NCBI GenBank assembly: GCA_019359725.1
Contig: JAHHGR010000010.1
Coordinates: forward strand, 1 to 64,000
Direction: 5' to 3'
DNA length: 64,000 bases
From: Aphanocapsa lilacina HA4352-LM1
GTDB taxonomy: Bacteria; Cyanobacteriota; Cyanobacteriia; Gloeobacterales; Gloeobacteraceae
The notes beneath the pieces are model-generated. The model saw only the letters and a program-made list of their open reading frames with translations. It did no database searches and had not been told where the DNA came from. Positions 36,385-45,637 of this stretch are shown here, one piece after another. A program made the position numbers and the translations under genes. Every line of letters begins with the position of its first letter. Positions within the stretch are counted from its first letter, which is position 1.

Positions 36385-36552
36385 GCTCGCCCTGCGGAGG
36401 GAATGGCCGTTCCGTTAGGATAGGGACATACAGGACAGCCGGGTTCAACCGTACGGGGGAGACCACCGTATTTGTCCCGGGCTAGGCTGGGATAATCAGG
36501 CTGACTGGTAAGTGAGCATTCCCACTCCACCATTACTGGAAGGAAGGAGAGT

Positions 36553-37185
36553 ATGAAACGGTCGCTGTTATCCCTTGCGGTTGTGGGTCTGGTGGGTGCC
36601 ACCGGTGCTTTCCTGCCCGTGCAGGCACAGCAGTATTCGCAGTACGAATACAATCGCGGGGGCAACCGCCAGTTCGATGTCGGCGTCACCCGGTTGGCAC
36701 CCGGAACGATCGTCCCGGTGTCGACCGCCGACCAGCAGGGAACCGTCTACCTGGATCCGGGCACAGCCAAATTGACTTCAATGGTGATCGCCGAGGACGT
36801 CTACGACGCCAACGGCAACATCGCCCTGCCTGCAGGCACCGAGATCCGCGGCACCTTCAAGCCGGTCAAAGGGGGCCTGCGCTTCTTTGCCGACTCCGCT
36901 TCGATTAATGGCCGCTACTACACGATGCGCGCCAGTTCCCGCGTCCTGAAGGACATCAAAGATCCCCGTCAGACGTCCGCCGGCAACATCGCCGCCGACG
37001 CCGGCATTGGTGCGGCGGGCGGTGCCCTGGTCGGCTCGCTGTTTGGCGGCGCGGGCTGGGGCGCTCTGGGCGGCGCCATCGCCGGTACTGCTATCGGCAA
37101 CGCCGGTGCGTCCCAGGTCGTGGTCATCAGTGACAACGACCCGGTCGATCTGCGCCTCGAAGCCCCTCTGACGCTGCGCTACTAA
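36553..37185 (+). CDS. exported protein with a C-terminal glycine zipper
   Basis: 210 residues: signal peptide (LLSLAVVGLVGATGAFLPVQ ahead of QAQQY), a beta-rich mature domain (IVPVSTADQQGTVYLDPG, IALPAGTEIRGTFKPV), and a glycine-rich zipper (AADAGIGAAGGALVGSLFGG through AGTAIGNAGAS) that could insert in a membrane. A strong AAGGAAGGAGAG Shine-Dalgarno leads the ATG. The 218-bp spacer before it likely holds its own promoter. Function unknown; the layout resembles cyanobacterial exported proteins with a TrbI/VirB10-like barrel, but I would not assign that. Confidence 0.7.
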   Translation: MKRSLLSLAVVGLVGATGAFLPVQAQQYSQYEYNRGGNRQFDVGVTRLAPGTIVPVSTADQQGTVYLDPGTAKLTSMVIAEDVYDANGNIALPAGTEIRGTFKPVKGGLRFFADSASINGRYYTMRASSRVLKDIKDPRQTSAGNIAADAGIGAAGGALVGSLFGGAGWGALGGAIAGTAIGNAGASQVVVISDNDPVDLRLEAPLTLRY

Positions 37186-37215
37186 AGTGCGGCGTTATCG
37201 AATTCGCTTCGAGAG

Positions 37216-37297
37216 TAGACCTCTTGTATGAACTGGATCACGGAACGAGTTTCCGATGGTTTGAGCTGTTTATCTTGGCATTCGCGCAAGAGGTCTA
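37216..37297. repeat. 82-bp inverted-repeat element with inner dyad
   Basis: Outer arms TAGACCTCTTG (37216-37226) and CAAGAGGTCTA (37287-37297) are perfect 11-bp complements; inside, CGGAA-CGAGT-TTCCG forms a second small hairpin. Together they could fold as one extended stem-loop in the 3' region of the zipper-protein gene, just before the terminator. Confidence 0.45.
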
Positions 37298-37299
37298 GT

Positions 37300-37337
37300 G
37301 TGCGCCCCGGCGGGATTTTCCGCCGGGGCGCACTTTT
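37300..37337. terminator. strong bidirectional terminator
   Basis: A perfect 13-bp GC-rich stem (GTGCGCCCCGGCG / CGCCGGGGCGCAC) with an 8-nt loop, followed by TTTT on the + strand, between the convergent zipper-protein and RTX genes. It is the best intrinsic terminator in the window. Confidence 0.8.
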
Positions 37338-37354
37338 CAGTTGACCGTACCAGT

Positions 37355-37933
37355 TCAGTCAAAATTCGAATAGTACTCGATCTCGTCGTAGCCGTCCCGA
37401 TCGGTGGAACTGGGCAAAGGCCCGTCGATCGCAGCGTCGGTGTCGTGTTCGTAGTAGATATAATCTCGGCCCTCGCCGCCCTCGAGCAGATCCCGGTCGG
37501 TGTCCTCACCGCCGTCGAGATTGTCGACTCCTGGACCACCCCGCAATTCGTCCTCGCCTTCGTTGCCCCTCAAAAAATCGTTGCCGTAGCCACCGTAGAG
37601 CTCGTCGTCGCCCTGGCCGCCACGGAGGATGTCGTCTTCAGACCCCCCTTCCAGGTGATCGTTGCCCAGGTTGCCGTCCAGGGTCAGTGGCACCCGCGCG
37701 CCGTCGCCGTCGATATAGTCGTCCCCGCCGCGCGCATCGATGTGCAGGGGCCGCTCGGCTAGATCGTCATTATCAAAAGTCCAGGTGCGATCGTCCCAAC
37801 CGGTGGCATCGGCGGCAATGTTGCCGGGATGGGAGTCCCGGCGAACGGTGGTCGTTTCATCGTTGCTTAAAATCGTAAAGTTGTCGTTCCCCGACGTACC
37901 TTCGATAAAAGTACGCTGTTGTTGCTCAGCCAT
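37355..37933 (-). CDS. small RTX (haemolysin-type Ca2+-binding repeat) protein
   Basis: A 192-residue very acidic protein with about five to six nonapeptide-like RTX repeats from residue 65 to 155 (GGDDYIDGD, GNLGNDHLEGG, GGQGDDELYGG, GNEGEDELRGG), which coil into a parallel beta-roll when Ca2+ binds. There is no Sec signal peptide, as expected for type I secreted proteins, whose C-terminal signal is uncleaved (here YDEIEYYSNFD). No ABC/MFP/TolC secretion genes are near. The short length and absence of an enzymatic domain suggest a surface or matrix protein. Confidence 0.8.
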   Translation of the reverse strand: MAEQQQRTFIEGTSGNDNFTILSNDETTTVRRDSHPGNIAADATGWDDRTWTFDNDDLAERPLHIDARGGDDYIDGDGARVPLTLDGNLGNDHLEGGSEDDILRGGQGDDELYGGYGNDFLRGNEGEDELRGGPGVDNLDGGEDTDRDLLEGGEGRDYIYYEHDTDAAIDGPLPSSTDRDGYDEIEYYSNFD

Positions 37934-37982
37934 GCTCCGCTCCTTGCTCTACGCTTGGCGGCTCCTAGGGAGAGGCGGATTC

Positions 37983-38252
37983 TCAAAAAGCCTGAATCCA
38001 TTCGTATATTTCGTAGCTCGCCCAGATCTGGTGCTGCCAGTACGGGTCGGCTTCGACCAGGGTGCGCGCCTCGGTTTCGGAGTCGGCCTCGTAGATGCCG
38101 AAGACGCGGGTGAGGTCGCGGGTGGGACCGATGGTGATCACTTTGCCCTCGGCTTTGAGTCGGGCCAGGCGCTCCAGGTGCGCCTCACGGTAAGGGGCAC
38201 GCTTTTCGAGCACATCCGGGCAGTAGGTGCCGCTCAGAACATACTTGGGCAT
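37983..38252 (-). CDS. YCII family protein
   Basis: 89 residues of the YCII (YciI-like) fold, a ferredoxin-like dimer whose members include dehydrochlorinases and enzymes of unknown substrate. Seen are YVLSGTYCPDVLEKRAPYRE, HLERLARLKAEGKVITIGPT, VFGIYEADSETEARTLVEAD and PYWQHQIWASYEIYEW. ATG 38252 (MPKYVL) was chosen because it starts the first strand; a longer frame extends into the trpE leader. It is divergent from trpE with 53 bp between the starts. Confidence 0.88.
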   Translation of the reverse strand: MPKYVLSGTYCPDVLEKRAPYREAHLERLARLKAEGKVITIGPTRDLTRVFGIYEADSETEARTLVEADPYWQHQIWASYEIYEWIQAF

Positions 38253-38305
38253 GGGTAGATTGTGCCACAGGGGGGCGATAATGGCGGGATGACTGGAGGG
38301 CCGCG

Positions 38306-39832
38306 ATGGTTGCGCCGGACTTTGAGCGCTTCGAGGCACTGGCAAAAGACGGCAGTTTTATCCCTGTGTACCGCGAGATCCTGGCGGATCTCGAAACGCC
38401 GGTCTCCGCCTGGTACCGCGTCTGCGCCGGGGCGCGGGAAAGTTTTTTGCTCGAATCGGTCGAAGGGGGCGAAAGGCTCGGACGCTACAGCTTCCTGGGG
38501 TGCGAGCCGCTCTGGACCCTCGCCGCCCGGGGCGATGCCTGCGAGCAGACTTTTCGCGACGGCGGCCGGATGACCCACAGGGGCGACCCGTTCGCGGTGC
38601 TCGATCGCTGTCTGGAGCCTTACCGGCCGGTGCACCTGCCGGAGTTGCCGCCGGGGATCGGGGGGCTTTTTGGTTACTGGGGCTACGAACTGATTCGCTG
38701 GATCGAACCGACGGTGCCCGTGTACAGCGATCCCGACGGCCTGCCCGACGGCTTCTGGATGCAGGTCGATTCGCTGCTCATCTTCGATCAAATCAAGCGC
38801 AAGATCTGGGTGATTGCCTACGCGGATCTGCGCGAGAGCGACACGGCGAGCGCCTACCGACTCGCCGGCCAAAAAGTGGACGCGCTGGTGGATCGATTGG
38901 CCCGGCCCGCCGCCAAGGCCGAGCCCCTGGGCCTGGAGTGGACGCCCCACAGGGTCCAAGCCCAGAGTACCTTCAGCCGCGAGCAGTACTGTGGGGCCGT
39001 CGAGCGCGCCCGCGAATATATCCGGGCTGGGGATATCTTTCAGGTGGTACTCGCCCAGCGCTTCAGCACACCCTTTGCGGGCGAGAGCTTTGATCTCTAC
39101 CGGATGCTGAGGGCGATCAACCCTTCGCCCTACATGGCTTACTACCGGTTCGGCGATTTTCAGCTCATCGGTTCGAGCCCGGAGGTGATGGTGCGTCTGG
39201 ATCGGCGCGACGGGGGAGCCCTCGCCACCGTCCGGCCAATCGCGGGCACCCGGCGGCGCGGCCAGAGCGAAGCGGAGGACCGCTGGCTCGAAAAAGATCT
39301 GCTCGCCGATCCTAAAGAGGTGGCCGAGCACGTCATGCTCGTGGACCTGGGGCGAAACGACCTGGGCCGGGTGTGCAAGCCGGGCAGCGTGCGGGTGGAC
39401 GAACTGCTCACCGTCGAGCGCTACTCCCACGTCATGCACATCGTCTCCAACGTCACCGGTGAACTGGCCCCCGGTGCCGGGGCATGGGATCTGCTCAGGG
39501 CCACTTTTCCGGCCGGTACGGTAAGTGGTGCCCCCAAAATCCGGGCGATGGAGATTATCCACGAACTCGAACCCTTTCGGCGCGGACCCTACGCGGGTGC
39601 CTACGGCTACTACAGCTTCGACGGCCAGCTCAACACCGCCATCACCATCCGCACGCTGGTCGTCCACGGGGGGCTCGCCAATATCCAGGCCGGGGCGGGT
39701 CTGGTGGCCGACTCCGTACCCGAAAGCGAGTACGAGGAAACGCTCAACAAAGCCTGCGGCATGCTCGAAACGATCGCCCGCCTCTCCCGGAGCGGGGGCA
39801 CGTCCGCTAACGTGGAAGGGCAAGTGCAATAG
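38306..39832 (+). CDS. trpE: anthranilate synthase component I
   Basis: Makes anthranilate from chorismate with ammonia supplied by TrpG. 508 residues: N-terminal regulatory region with the tryptophan-site signature LLESVEGGERLGRYSFLG, and the C-terminal chorismate-binding domain (PSPYMAYYRF, SSPEVMVRL, RPIAGTRRRG, VDLGRNDLGRVCKPGSV, TFPAGTVSGAPKIRAME, GAYGYYSFDG). GGAGG lies about 7 bp before the ATG. The retained L-L-E-S motif suggests feedback inhibition by tryptophan. It stands apart from trpG (14.6 kb). Confidence 0.96.
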   Translation: MVAPDFERFEALAKDGSFIPVYREILADLETPVSAWYRVCAGARESFLLESVEGGERLGRYSFLGCEPLWTLAARGDACEQTFRDGGRMTHRGDPFAVLDRCLEPYRPVHLPELPPGIGGLFGYWGYELIRWIEPTVPVYSDPDGLPDGFWMQVDSLLIFDQIKRKIWVIAYADLRESDTASAYRLAGQKVDALVDRLARPAAKAEPLGLEWTPHRVQAQSTFSREQYCGAVERAREYIRAGDIFQVVLAQRFSTPFAGESFDLYRMLRAINPSPYMAYYRFGDFQLIGSSPEVMVRLDRRDGGALATVRPIAGTRRRGQSEAEDRWLEKDLLADPKEVAEHVMLVDLGRNDLGRVCKPGSVRVDELLTVERYSHVMHIVSNVTGELAPGAGAWDLLRATFPAGTVSGAPKIRAMEIIHELEPFRRGPYAGAYGYYSFDGQLNTAITIRTLVVHGGLANIQAGAGLVADSVPESEYEETLNKACGMLETIARLSRSGGTSANVEGQVQ

Positions 39833-39851
39833 CCACCCGCAATAGCCACCC

Positions 39852-40391
39852 ATGGAAAGCGCTTCTGAGAACAAAACCGGCATCTGGTTGCGCAACGGCA
39901 TCGTCGCGCTGGCCTCGGTGCTCATCGCGGTGCTTGTCTTTTTTGCCGCCCGCAACCAGGCCCCTTCGATGCAGCAGTTGGCGGCGGAGGCGGTGCCCTT
40001 GGATGAAGCCCTCGCCAACGGCAAACCGACCCTGGTCGAGTTCTATGCCGACTGGTGCGCCAGTTGTCAGACGATGGCTCCGACTATCGCCAAGCTCAAG
40101 GAGCGCTACGGCGAGCAGGCCAACTTCGTAATGCTCAACGTCGATAATCCCCGCTGGCTGCCCGAACTGCAGCAGTACAAGGTGTCTGGAATACCCCACT
40201 ACGCATTTTTGGACGCAGCGGCCCGTCCTCTAGGATCGGCCATCGGTCTGCAGCCCTCGCAGGTCTTGGAAGACAATGTGGTCGCTTTGGCGGCGGGGGC
40301 TGAAACGCTGCCCAAGGCAGGCGCCCCCGCCGGCCAGACCTCGAAATTCACCCCACCCAAAAAAGTCGACCAGCCCCGCGATCACTCTTAA
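39852..40391 (+). CDS. txlA: membrane-anchored thioredoxin-like protein (TxlA/HCF164 type)
   Basis: 179 residues: an N-terminal transmembrane helix (about 14-32), then a thioredoxin domain with a WCASC active site (Cys69, Cys72), FVMLNVDNPRWLPEL and the cis-proline loop SGIPHYAFLD. TxlA/HCF164 proteins carry reducing power outward for cytochrome c heme attachment and cytochrome b6f assembly. The CcdA gene follows 16 bp downstream, which is the electron donor expected for it. In a cell without thylakoids this would act at the plasma membrane. Confidence 0.9.
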   Translation: MESASENKTGIWLRNGIVALASVLIAVLVFFAARNQAPSMQQLAAEAVPLDEALANGKPTLVEFYADWCASCQTMAPTIAKLKERYGEQANFVMLNVDNPRWLPELQQYKVSGIPHYAFLDAAARPLGSAIGLQPSQVLEDNVVALAAGAETLPKAGAPAGQTSKFTPPKKVDQPRDHS

Positions 40392-40407
40392 TCGAAGCGA
40401 GCAAGCC

Positions 40408-41136
40408 GTGAGCGAAGCGTTGCAACTGTGGCTGTATCAGATCGAGCAGGGGGCCGAGCAACTGGCTAGGGCTCAGCTCGCCCAGATTTCTCCCACCAGT
40501 TTTTTGCTGTTGTACCTGATTGGCCTCGCCACCAGTTTCACCCCCTGCATCCTTTCGATGCTGCCGGTCACGATCGGCTATATCGGCGGCTACCAGTCGC
40601 GCTCGCGCTTCGAATCGCTCGTACAATCCGGCTGGTTCGCCCTGGGTCTGGCTGTCACCATCACCGGCCTCGGCCTGGTGGCGACGATACCAGGTATGCT
40701 TTACGGCCAGGTGGGCACCGGCTGGTTCATCGCCATGGGCGCTCTGGCTATTTTGATGGGCTTCAACCTGCTGGGGCTGATTCCCTTGCGGCTGCCCCAG
40801 TTCAATGGCTTTGATCTAGCCAAGGACACGCCCCAGTCGCTCAAGTCGCTGCTCACCGGCGCCACCTTCGGTCTGGTCGCTTCCCCTTGCTCAACACCGG
40901 TGCTCATTGCGCTTCTCGCCTGGGTCGCCACCACCGGCAATCCGTGGGTAGGGGCGGGGCTGCTGTTTTCTTACTCCATCGGCCATGCCACCCCGCTCAT
41001 CCTGGCGGGAGCCTTTACCGGCGCCCTGAAGACAATGCTCTCGCTGCGCCGCTGGTCGGGACTGATCAACCAGGTAAGCGGCATCCTGCTTATTTTCACC
41101 GGGACACTCGCCATCTTGAATATCCTCAATCGCTGA
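40408..41136 (+). CDS. ccdA: CcdA family thiol-reductant membrane transporter
   Basis: Passes reducing equivalents from cytoplasmic thioredoxin across the membrane to TxlA. The 242-residue protein has six helices with the paired cysteines TSFTPCILSMLP (Cys47) and VASPCSTPVLIALL (Cys161) in the two inverted halves, the CcdA hallmark. A GTG at 40408 gives the best N-terminus, although the frame is open upstream into txlA. It ends 9 bp before the next gene. Confidence 0.93.
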   Translation: MSEALQLWLYQIEQGAEQLARAQLAQISPTSFLLLYLIGLATSFTPCILSMLPVTIGYIGGYQSRSRFESLVQSGWFALGLAVTITGLGLVATIPGMLYGQVGTGWFIAMGALAILMGFNLLGLIPLRLPQFNGFDLAKDTPQSLKSLLTGATFGLVASPCSTPVLIALLAWVATTGNPWVGAGLLFSYSIGHATPLILAGAFTGALKTMLSLRRWSGLINQVSGILLIFTGTLAILNILNR

Positions 41137-41145
41137 GGATGTGGA

Positions 41146-41634
41146 ATGAGGGCGGCGCTGATTGGGTCAAGTTTGCTTGTGGCACTGTCGAGTGCACCGG
41201 TGGCGTATGCACAGACGGCTGCGTACCTGGGGGGCGGATTGAGTGCCGGATTGACCGGCGGTTCGGGGCCAGGGGAGGGTTCGAGTACTGGCGGGATGGT
41301 CACGGGCCGCTACGCCCTGCCGGTGCCGGTGCGTCTCTCGCTGCGGGGCGATGTCCTCTTTGGGCGCAAAACGGCCTTCGTGCCGACACTGAGCATCGAT
41401 TTGCCCTTTGAGGGCAACCTCCTCAGTCTCGGGGCAGGAGCAAGCATCGCCACTGCGGGCGACGATGCCTCGCCCCTGGGCAGCCGCAGTGCCTTTGTGC
41501 TGCGCACCGGGTTCGATCGATTTATCGAGGACAGCAGTCTGGTGCTGGTAAGCAGCTTCCTGGTCGGCTTCGGTGCTTACTCAGATAGCGGCACCGCCGT
41601 CGCCTTCAACGTGGGGCTGGCGGTGGGATTTTGA
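41146..41634 (+). CDS. small exported beta-rich protein
   Basis: 162 residues with a signal peptide (IGSSLLVALSSAPVAYAQ) and Gly/Ser-rich beta strands (YLGGGLSAGLTGGSG, VRLSLRGDVLFG, LLSLGAGASIATAG, AFNVGLAVGF) ending in Phe, as in outer-membrane barrels. It is 9 bp after ccdA, probably in the same transcript. It is either a small porin-like barrel or a surface protein; no family assigned. Confidence 0.6.
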   Translation: MRAALIGSSLLVALSSAPVAYAQTAAYLGGGLSAGLTGGSGPGEGSSTGGMVTGRYALPVPVRLSLRGDVLFGRKTAFVPTLSIDLPFEGNLLSLGAGASIATAGDDASPLGSRSAFVLRTGFDRFIEDSSLVLVSSFLVGFGAYSDSGTAVAFNVGLAVGF

Positions 41635-41723
41635 AACTGCCGATTCGCGGGGATCATTCTTTGTATAGATGATGGTCGGTACCGATGATGGGTCAAATAG
41701 AGTCAGAAGCCAGCAGTTTTGAA

Positions 41724-42821
41724 ATGTCTGTGAAAAATCGTGTTTTGATTCTCGGCGGGCAGGGACGTATCGGCGCTGCTGTGGCAAGCGATCTGGTCAA
41801 CCACACCCAGGCGCGCGTGGTGATCACCGGCCGTACCGAGAAGACCGGCCCGGCCCTCGCAAACCAAATGGGTCCGCGCGTAAGCTTTTTGGCGCTCGAT
41901 CTGGAGGACCGTTCCCGGTTGGAGACGGCCATCGCCGATACCGACCTGGTTGTCCACTGCACCGGGCCGTTCCACCACCGCGACGGGACCGTGCTCAAAA
42001 CCTGCATCGAGCGGCGGGTCGATTATCTCGACGTCAGCGACTACCGCGACTACACGATTGCTGCTTTGGCATTGCGAGAGCAGGCCGAAGCAGCGGGGGT
42101 GACGGCGATCGTCAATTCGGGGATCTTCCCGGGCATCTCCAACAGCATGGTCCGGCAGGCGGCCGAGCACCTCGACAGGCCGCAAGCGATCCATTTGAGT
42201 TATATCGTGCAGGGATCCGGGGGAGCCGGGGTGACGGTGATGCGCACGACGTTCCTGGGGCTCAAGCGACCCTTCAAAGCCTGGCTCGGCGGCGAATGGC
42301 AGGAGGTCAAACCCTACACCGGCCACGAAACGGTGCAATTTCCCCAGGGGCCAGGCTCGGTCTACTGGTTCGATATGCCCGAGAGTTACACCCTGAGCAG
42401 GACCTTCCCGGTACACACGGTGGTGACCAAGTTCGGCGTCGACCCGGACTTCTACAATCAACTCACCTGGATGGCTGCCCACTGGTTACCGGACGCGTGG
42501 ATGCGCAATCCGAATGCGATCGAGTTTTTATCGCAGGTCAGCCACCAGATGACATCGATCACCGACAGCTTCAGCGGCATCGGCGTGCGCATCCGTGCCC
42601 AGGTCTCGGGCCTCAAGGACGGCCAACCCGCCAGACGCACCGCCCTGCTCACCCACGAAAACACCACCGCCGCCTGCGGCATCGGCACCGGCAGCCTCGC
42701 CGAATTGATGCTCACCGGCGAAGTGCACAAGCCCGGCGTCTGGACCGTAGACGAGGCGTTGCCTACGCCGTTGTTTGAAAAAGCGATGGCCGGCCGGGGC
42801 ATAAAGATTCTGTTCGAGTAA
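41724..42821 (+). CDS. saccharopine dehydrogenase-like NADP-binding protein
   Basis: About 365 residues with an N-terminal Rossmann fold (RVLILGGQGRIGAAVASDLV), followed by VVHCTGPFHHRDGTVLKTCI and YLDVSDYRDY, which are features of the saccharopine dehydrogenase/homospermidine synthase superfamily. The C-terminal half (GVGVRIRAQVSG-like strand, HENTTAACGIGTGSLAELML) is typical of the cyanobacterial group whose substrate is unknown. ATG 41724 was preferred to ATG 41685 because it sits at the first strand. Linking it to lysine metabolism because of its name would be a guess: the superfamily is broad. Confidence 0.8.
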   Translation: MSVKNRVLILGGQGRIGAAVASDLVNHTQARVVITGRTEKTGPALANQMGPRVSFLALDLEDRSRLETAIADTDLVVHCTGPFHHRDGTVLKTCIERRVDYLDVSDYRDYTIAALALREQAEAAGVTAIVNSGIFPGISNSMVRQAAEHLDRPQAIHLSYIVQGSGGAGVTVMRTTFLGLKRPFKAWLGGEWQEVKPYTGHETVQFPQGPGSVYWFDMPESYTLSRTFPVHTVVTKFGVDPDFYNQLTWMAAHWLPDAWMRNPNAIEFLSQVSHQMTSITDSFSGIGVRIRAQVSGLKDGQPARRTALLTHENTTAACGIGTGSLAELMLTGEVHKPGVWTVDEALPTPLFEKAMAGRGIKILFE

Positions 42822-42901
42822 CGGCACCGCTCAAAATTGAAAACCGCCAGGTGATTGGAGACGGTTCTGGAGACACTCCGTCGGACAAGACTAGACATTA
42901 A

Positions 42902-42974
42902 CGGGCACGGCGGGGATCGAACCCACGACCTTTCGCTCCGGAGGCGAACGCTCTATCCGCTGAGCTACGTGCCC
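42902..42974 (-). tRNA. tRNA-Arg (anticodon CCG)
   Basis: A full cloverleaf: acceptor GGGCACG/CGTGCCC (7 bp), D-arm GCTC/GAGC, anticodon stem TTCGC/GCGAA with loop CTCCGGA (anticodon CCG, reads CGG), and T-arm with TTCGATC loop. Discriminator G; CCA is not encoded. It lies 37 bp downstream of ahcY on the same strand, with a 6-bp stem-loop in between. Confidence 0.95.
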
Positions 42975-43011
42975 AAGGCTACCAAACGATGGTAGCATTT
43001 TGCCGTTTCGG

Positions 43012-44364
<1,353 letters not shown>

Positions 44365-44422
44365 CTATCACTCAAACTAGGATACCTTATTGCCGTTTGC
44401 GCCCGGAGCGCGGACGGCCGAG

Positions 44423-44800
44423 ATGACCCAAATGCCTCAGCGCTACACCGTCGCGATCCGCGATCCTGCCCGCGGCCGGGTTTACCACCTGCGCGCTCGC
44501 GAAGATCAGTACATTTTACGCGAGGCTGAGGCCCAGGGTATTGCCCTACCTTTCTCCTGCCGCAACGGTGCGTGCACCACCTGTGCCGCTCGGGTGCTCA
44601 CCGGCCGCTTGCGCCAGCCCGAGGCGATGGGCCTTTGCGGCGAACTGCAGGCCCAGGGTTACGCGCTATTGTGCGTTTCCTACGCCCAGTCGGATCTTGA
44701 AGTCGAACTGCAGGACGAGGATGAAGTGTACATGCTGCAGTTTGGGCAAAACTTCGCCCAGGGACAGGTTGCCGCCGGTCTGCCCCTGGAAGGGGACTAG
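44423..44800 (+). CDS. [2Fe-2S] plant-type ferredoxin with C-terminal extension
   Basis: 125-residue ferredoxin. Cluster ligands are Cys46, Cys51, Cys54 and Cys84 in SCRNGACTTC and ALLCVSY; an extra Cys72 lies between. After the normal end, an acidic segment and a tail (DEDEVYMLQFGQNFAQG) extend it by about 30 residues. The extension resembles the FdC2-type ferredoxins of cyanobacteria and plants rather than PetF. It is soluble and likely donates electrons to a specific acceptor. The tlyA gene follows 3 bp later. Confidence 0.85.
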   Translation: MTQMPQRYTVAIRDPARGRVYHLRAREDQYILREAEAQGIALPFSCRNGACTTCAARVLTGRLRQPEAMGLCGELQAQGYALLCVSYAQSDLEVELQDEDEVYMLQFGQNFAQGQVAAGLPLEGD

Positions 44801-44803
44801 ACC

Positions 44804-45616
44804 ATGGCCGAGCGACCGGCGCGGCTCCGGCTCGATCAGATCCTGGTCGAACGGGGCCTGGCTGAAAGCCGCCAGAAAGCCCAGGCTCTGATTCGGGCCG
44901 GGCAGGTGCGCGTGGGCGGCGAGCGGTTCGACAAGCCCGGTTCGTTGTGCCCGGCCGATAGCGAAGTGTCGGTGGCCACCGCTTCGCCTTTCGTCTCGCG
45001 CGGCGGCGAGAAGCTCACGGGGGCGCTCGCGCGCTTCGATGTGCAAATTGGGGGCCGCGTCTGTCTGGATGGCGGCATCTCCACCGGCGGATTTACCGAT
45101 TGTCTGCTGCAGCGGGGAGCAGCGCGGGTCTACGGCATCGATGTCGGTTACGGCCAGGTGGCCTGGAAACTGCGCACCGACCCGCGCGTGGTACTCAAAG
45201 AGCGCACCAACCTGCGCTATCTAACATCCGCCGAACTCTACAGCCCAGGCGATCCCTGGCCGGATCTGGCGACGGCGGATGTATCGTTCATATCGCTCAA
45301 GCTGGTGCTCGGTCCCCTCCGGCAATTGCTGCTGCCACCGCGCGAAGTGCTGCTGCTGGTCAAGCCGCAGTTCGAGGCGGGCCGGGAGCGCGTCGGCAAG
45401 AACGGCGTCGTGCGCGACCCGGCTGTCCACCGGGAGGTCATCGCTGCAGTCTGGCGGACGGCTCAGGCGTTCGGATGGGGTTATCGGGGTCTGTGTCCCT
45501 CGCCGATTGCGGGCCCGGCGGGCAACCACGAGTACTGGCTGTGGTTGTCCGAAGTCCATGGAGTGCTCTTGCAGAGTGAATCCATCGCCCGGGCGGTCGC
45601 AGAGGTTCTCACCTGA
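44804..45616 (+). CDS. tlyA: TlyA family rRNA 2'-O-methyltransferase
   Basis: 270 residues: N-terminal S4 RNA-binding domain (RLDQILVERGLAESRQKAQA), then an FtsJ-like methyltransferase fold with SAM motif CLDGGISTGGFTDCLLQ. VYGIDVGYGQVAW, LATADVSFISLKLVL and LLLVKPQFEAGRERVGKNGV follow. TlyA methylates the ribose of specific cytidines in 16S/23S rRNA. Older annotations call it haemolysin A. It begins 3 bp after the ferredoxin gene, suggesting co-expression. Confidence 0.92.
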   Translation: MAERPARLRLDQILVERGLAESRQKAQALIRAGQVRVGGERFDKPGSLCPADSEVSVATASPFVSRGGEKLTGALARFDVQIGGRVCLDGGISTGGFTDCLLQRGAARVYGIDVGYGQVAWKLRTDPRVVLKERTNLRYLTSAELYSPGDPWPDLATADVSFISLKLVLGPLRQLLLPPREVLLLVKPQFEAGRERVGKNGVVRDPAVHREVIAAVWRTAQAFGWGYRGLCPSPIAGPAGNHEYWLWLSEVHGVLLQSESIARAVAEVLT

Positions 45617-45637
45617 AAAGAGGATGGGTAGCAATCA

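Noticed and set aside
38234-40024. A long frame antisense to trpE
   Set aside because: No homology-like segments; trpE is intact on the + strand.
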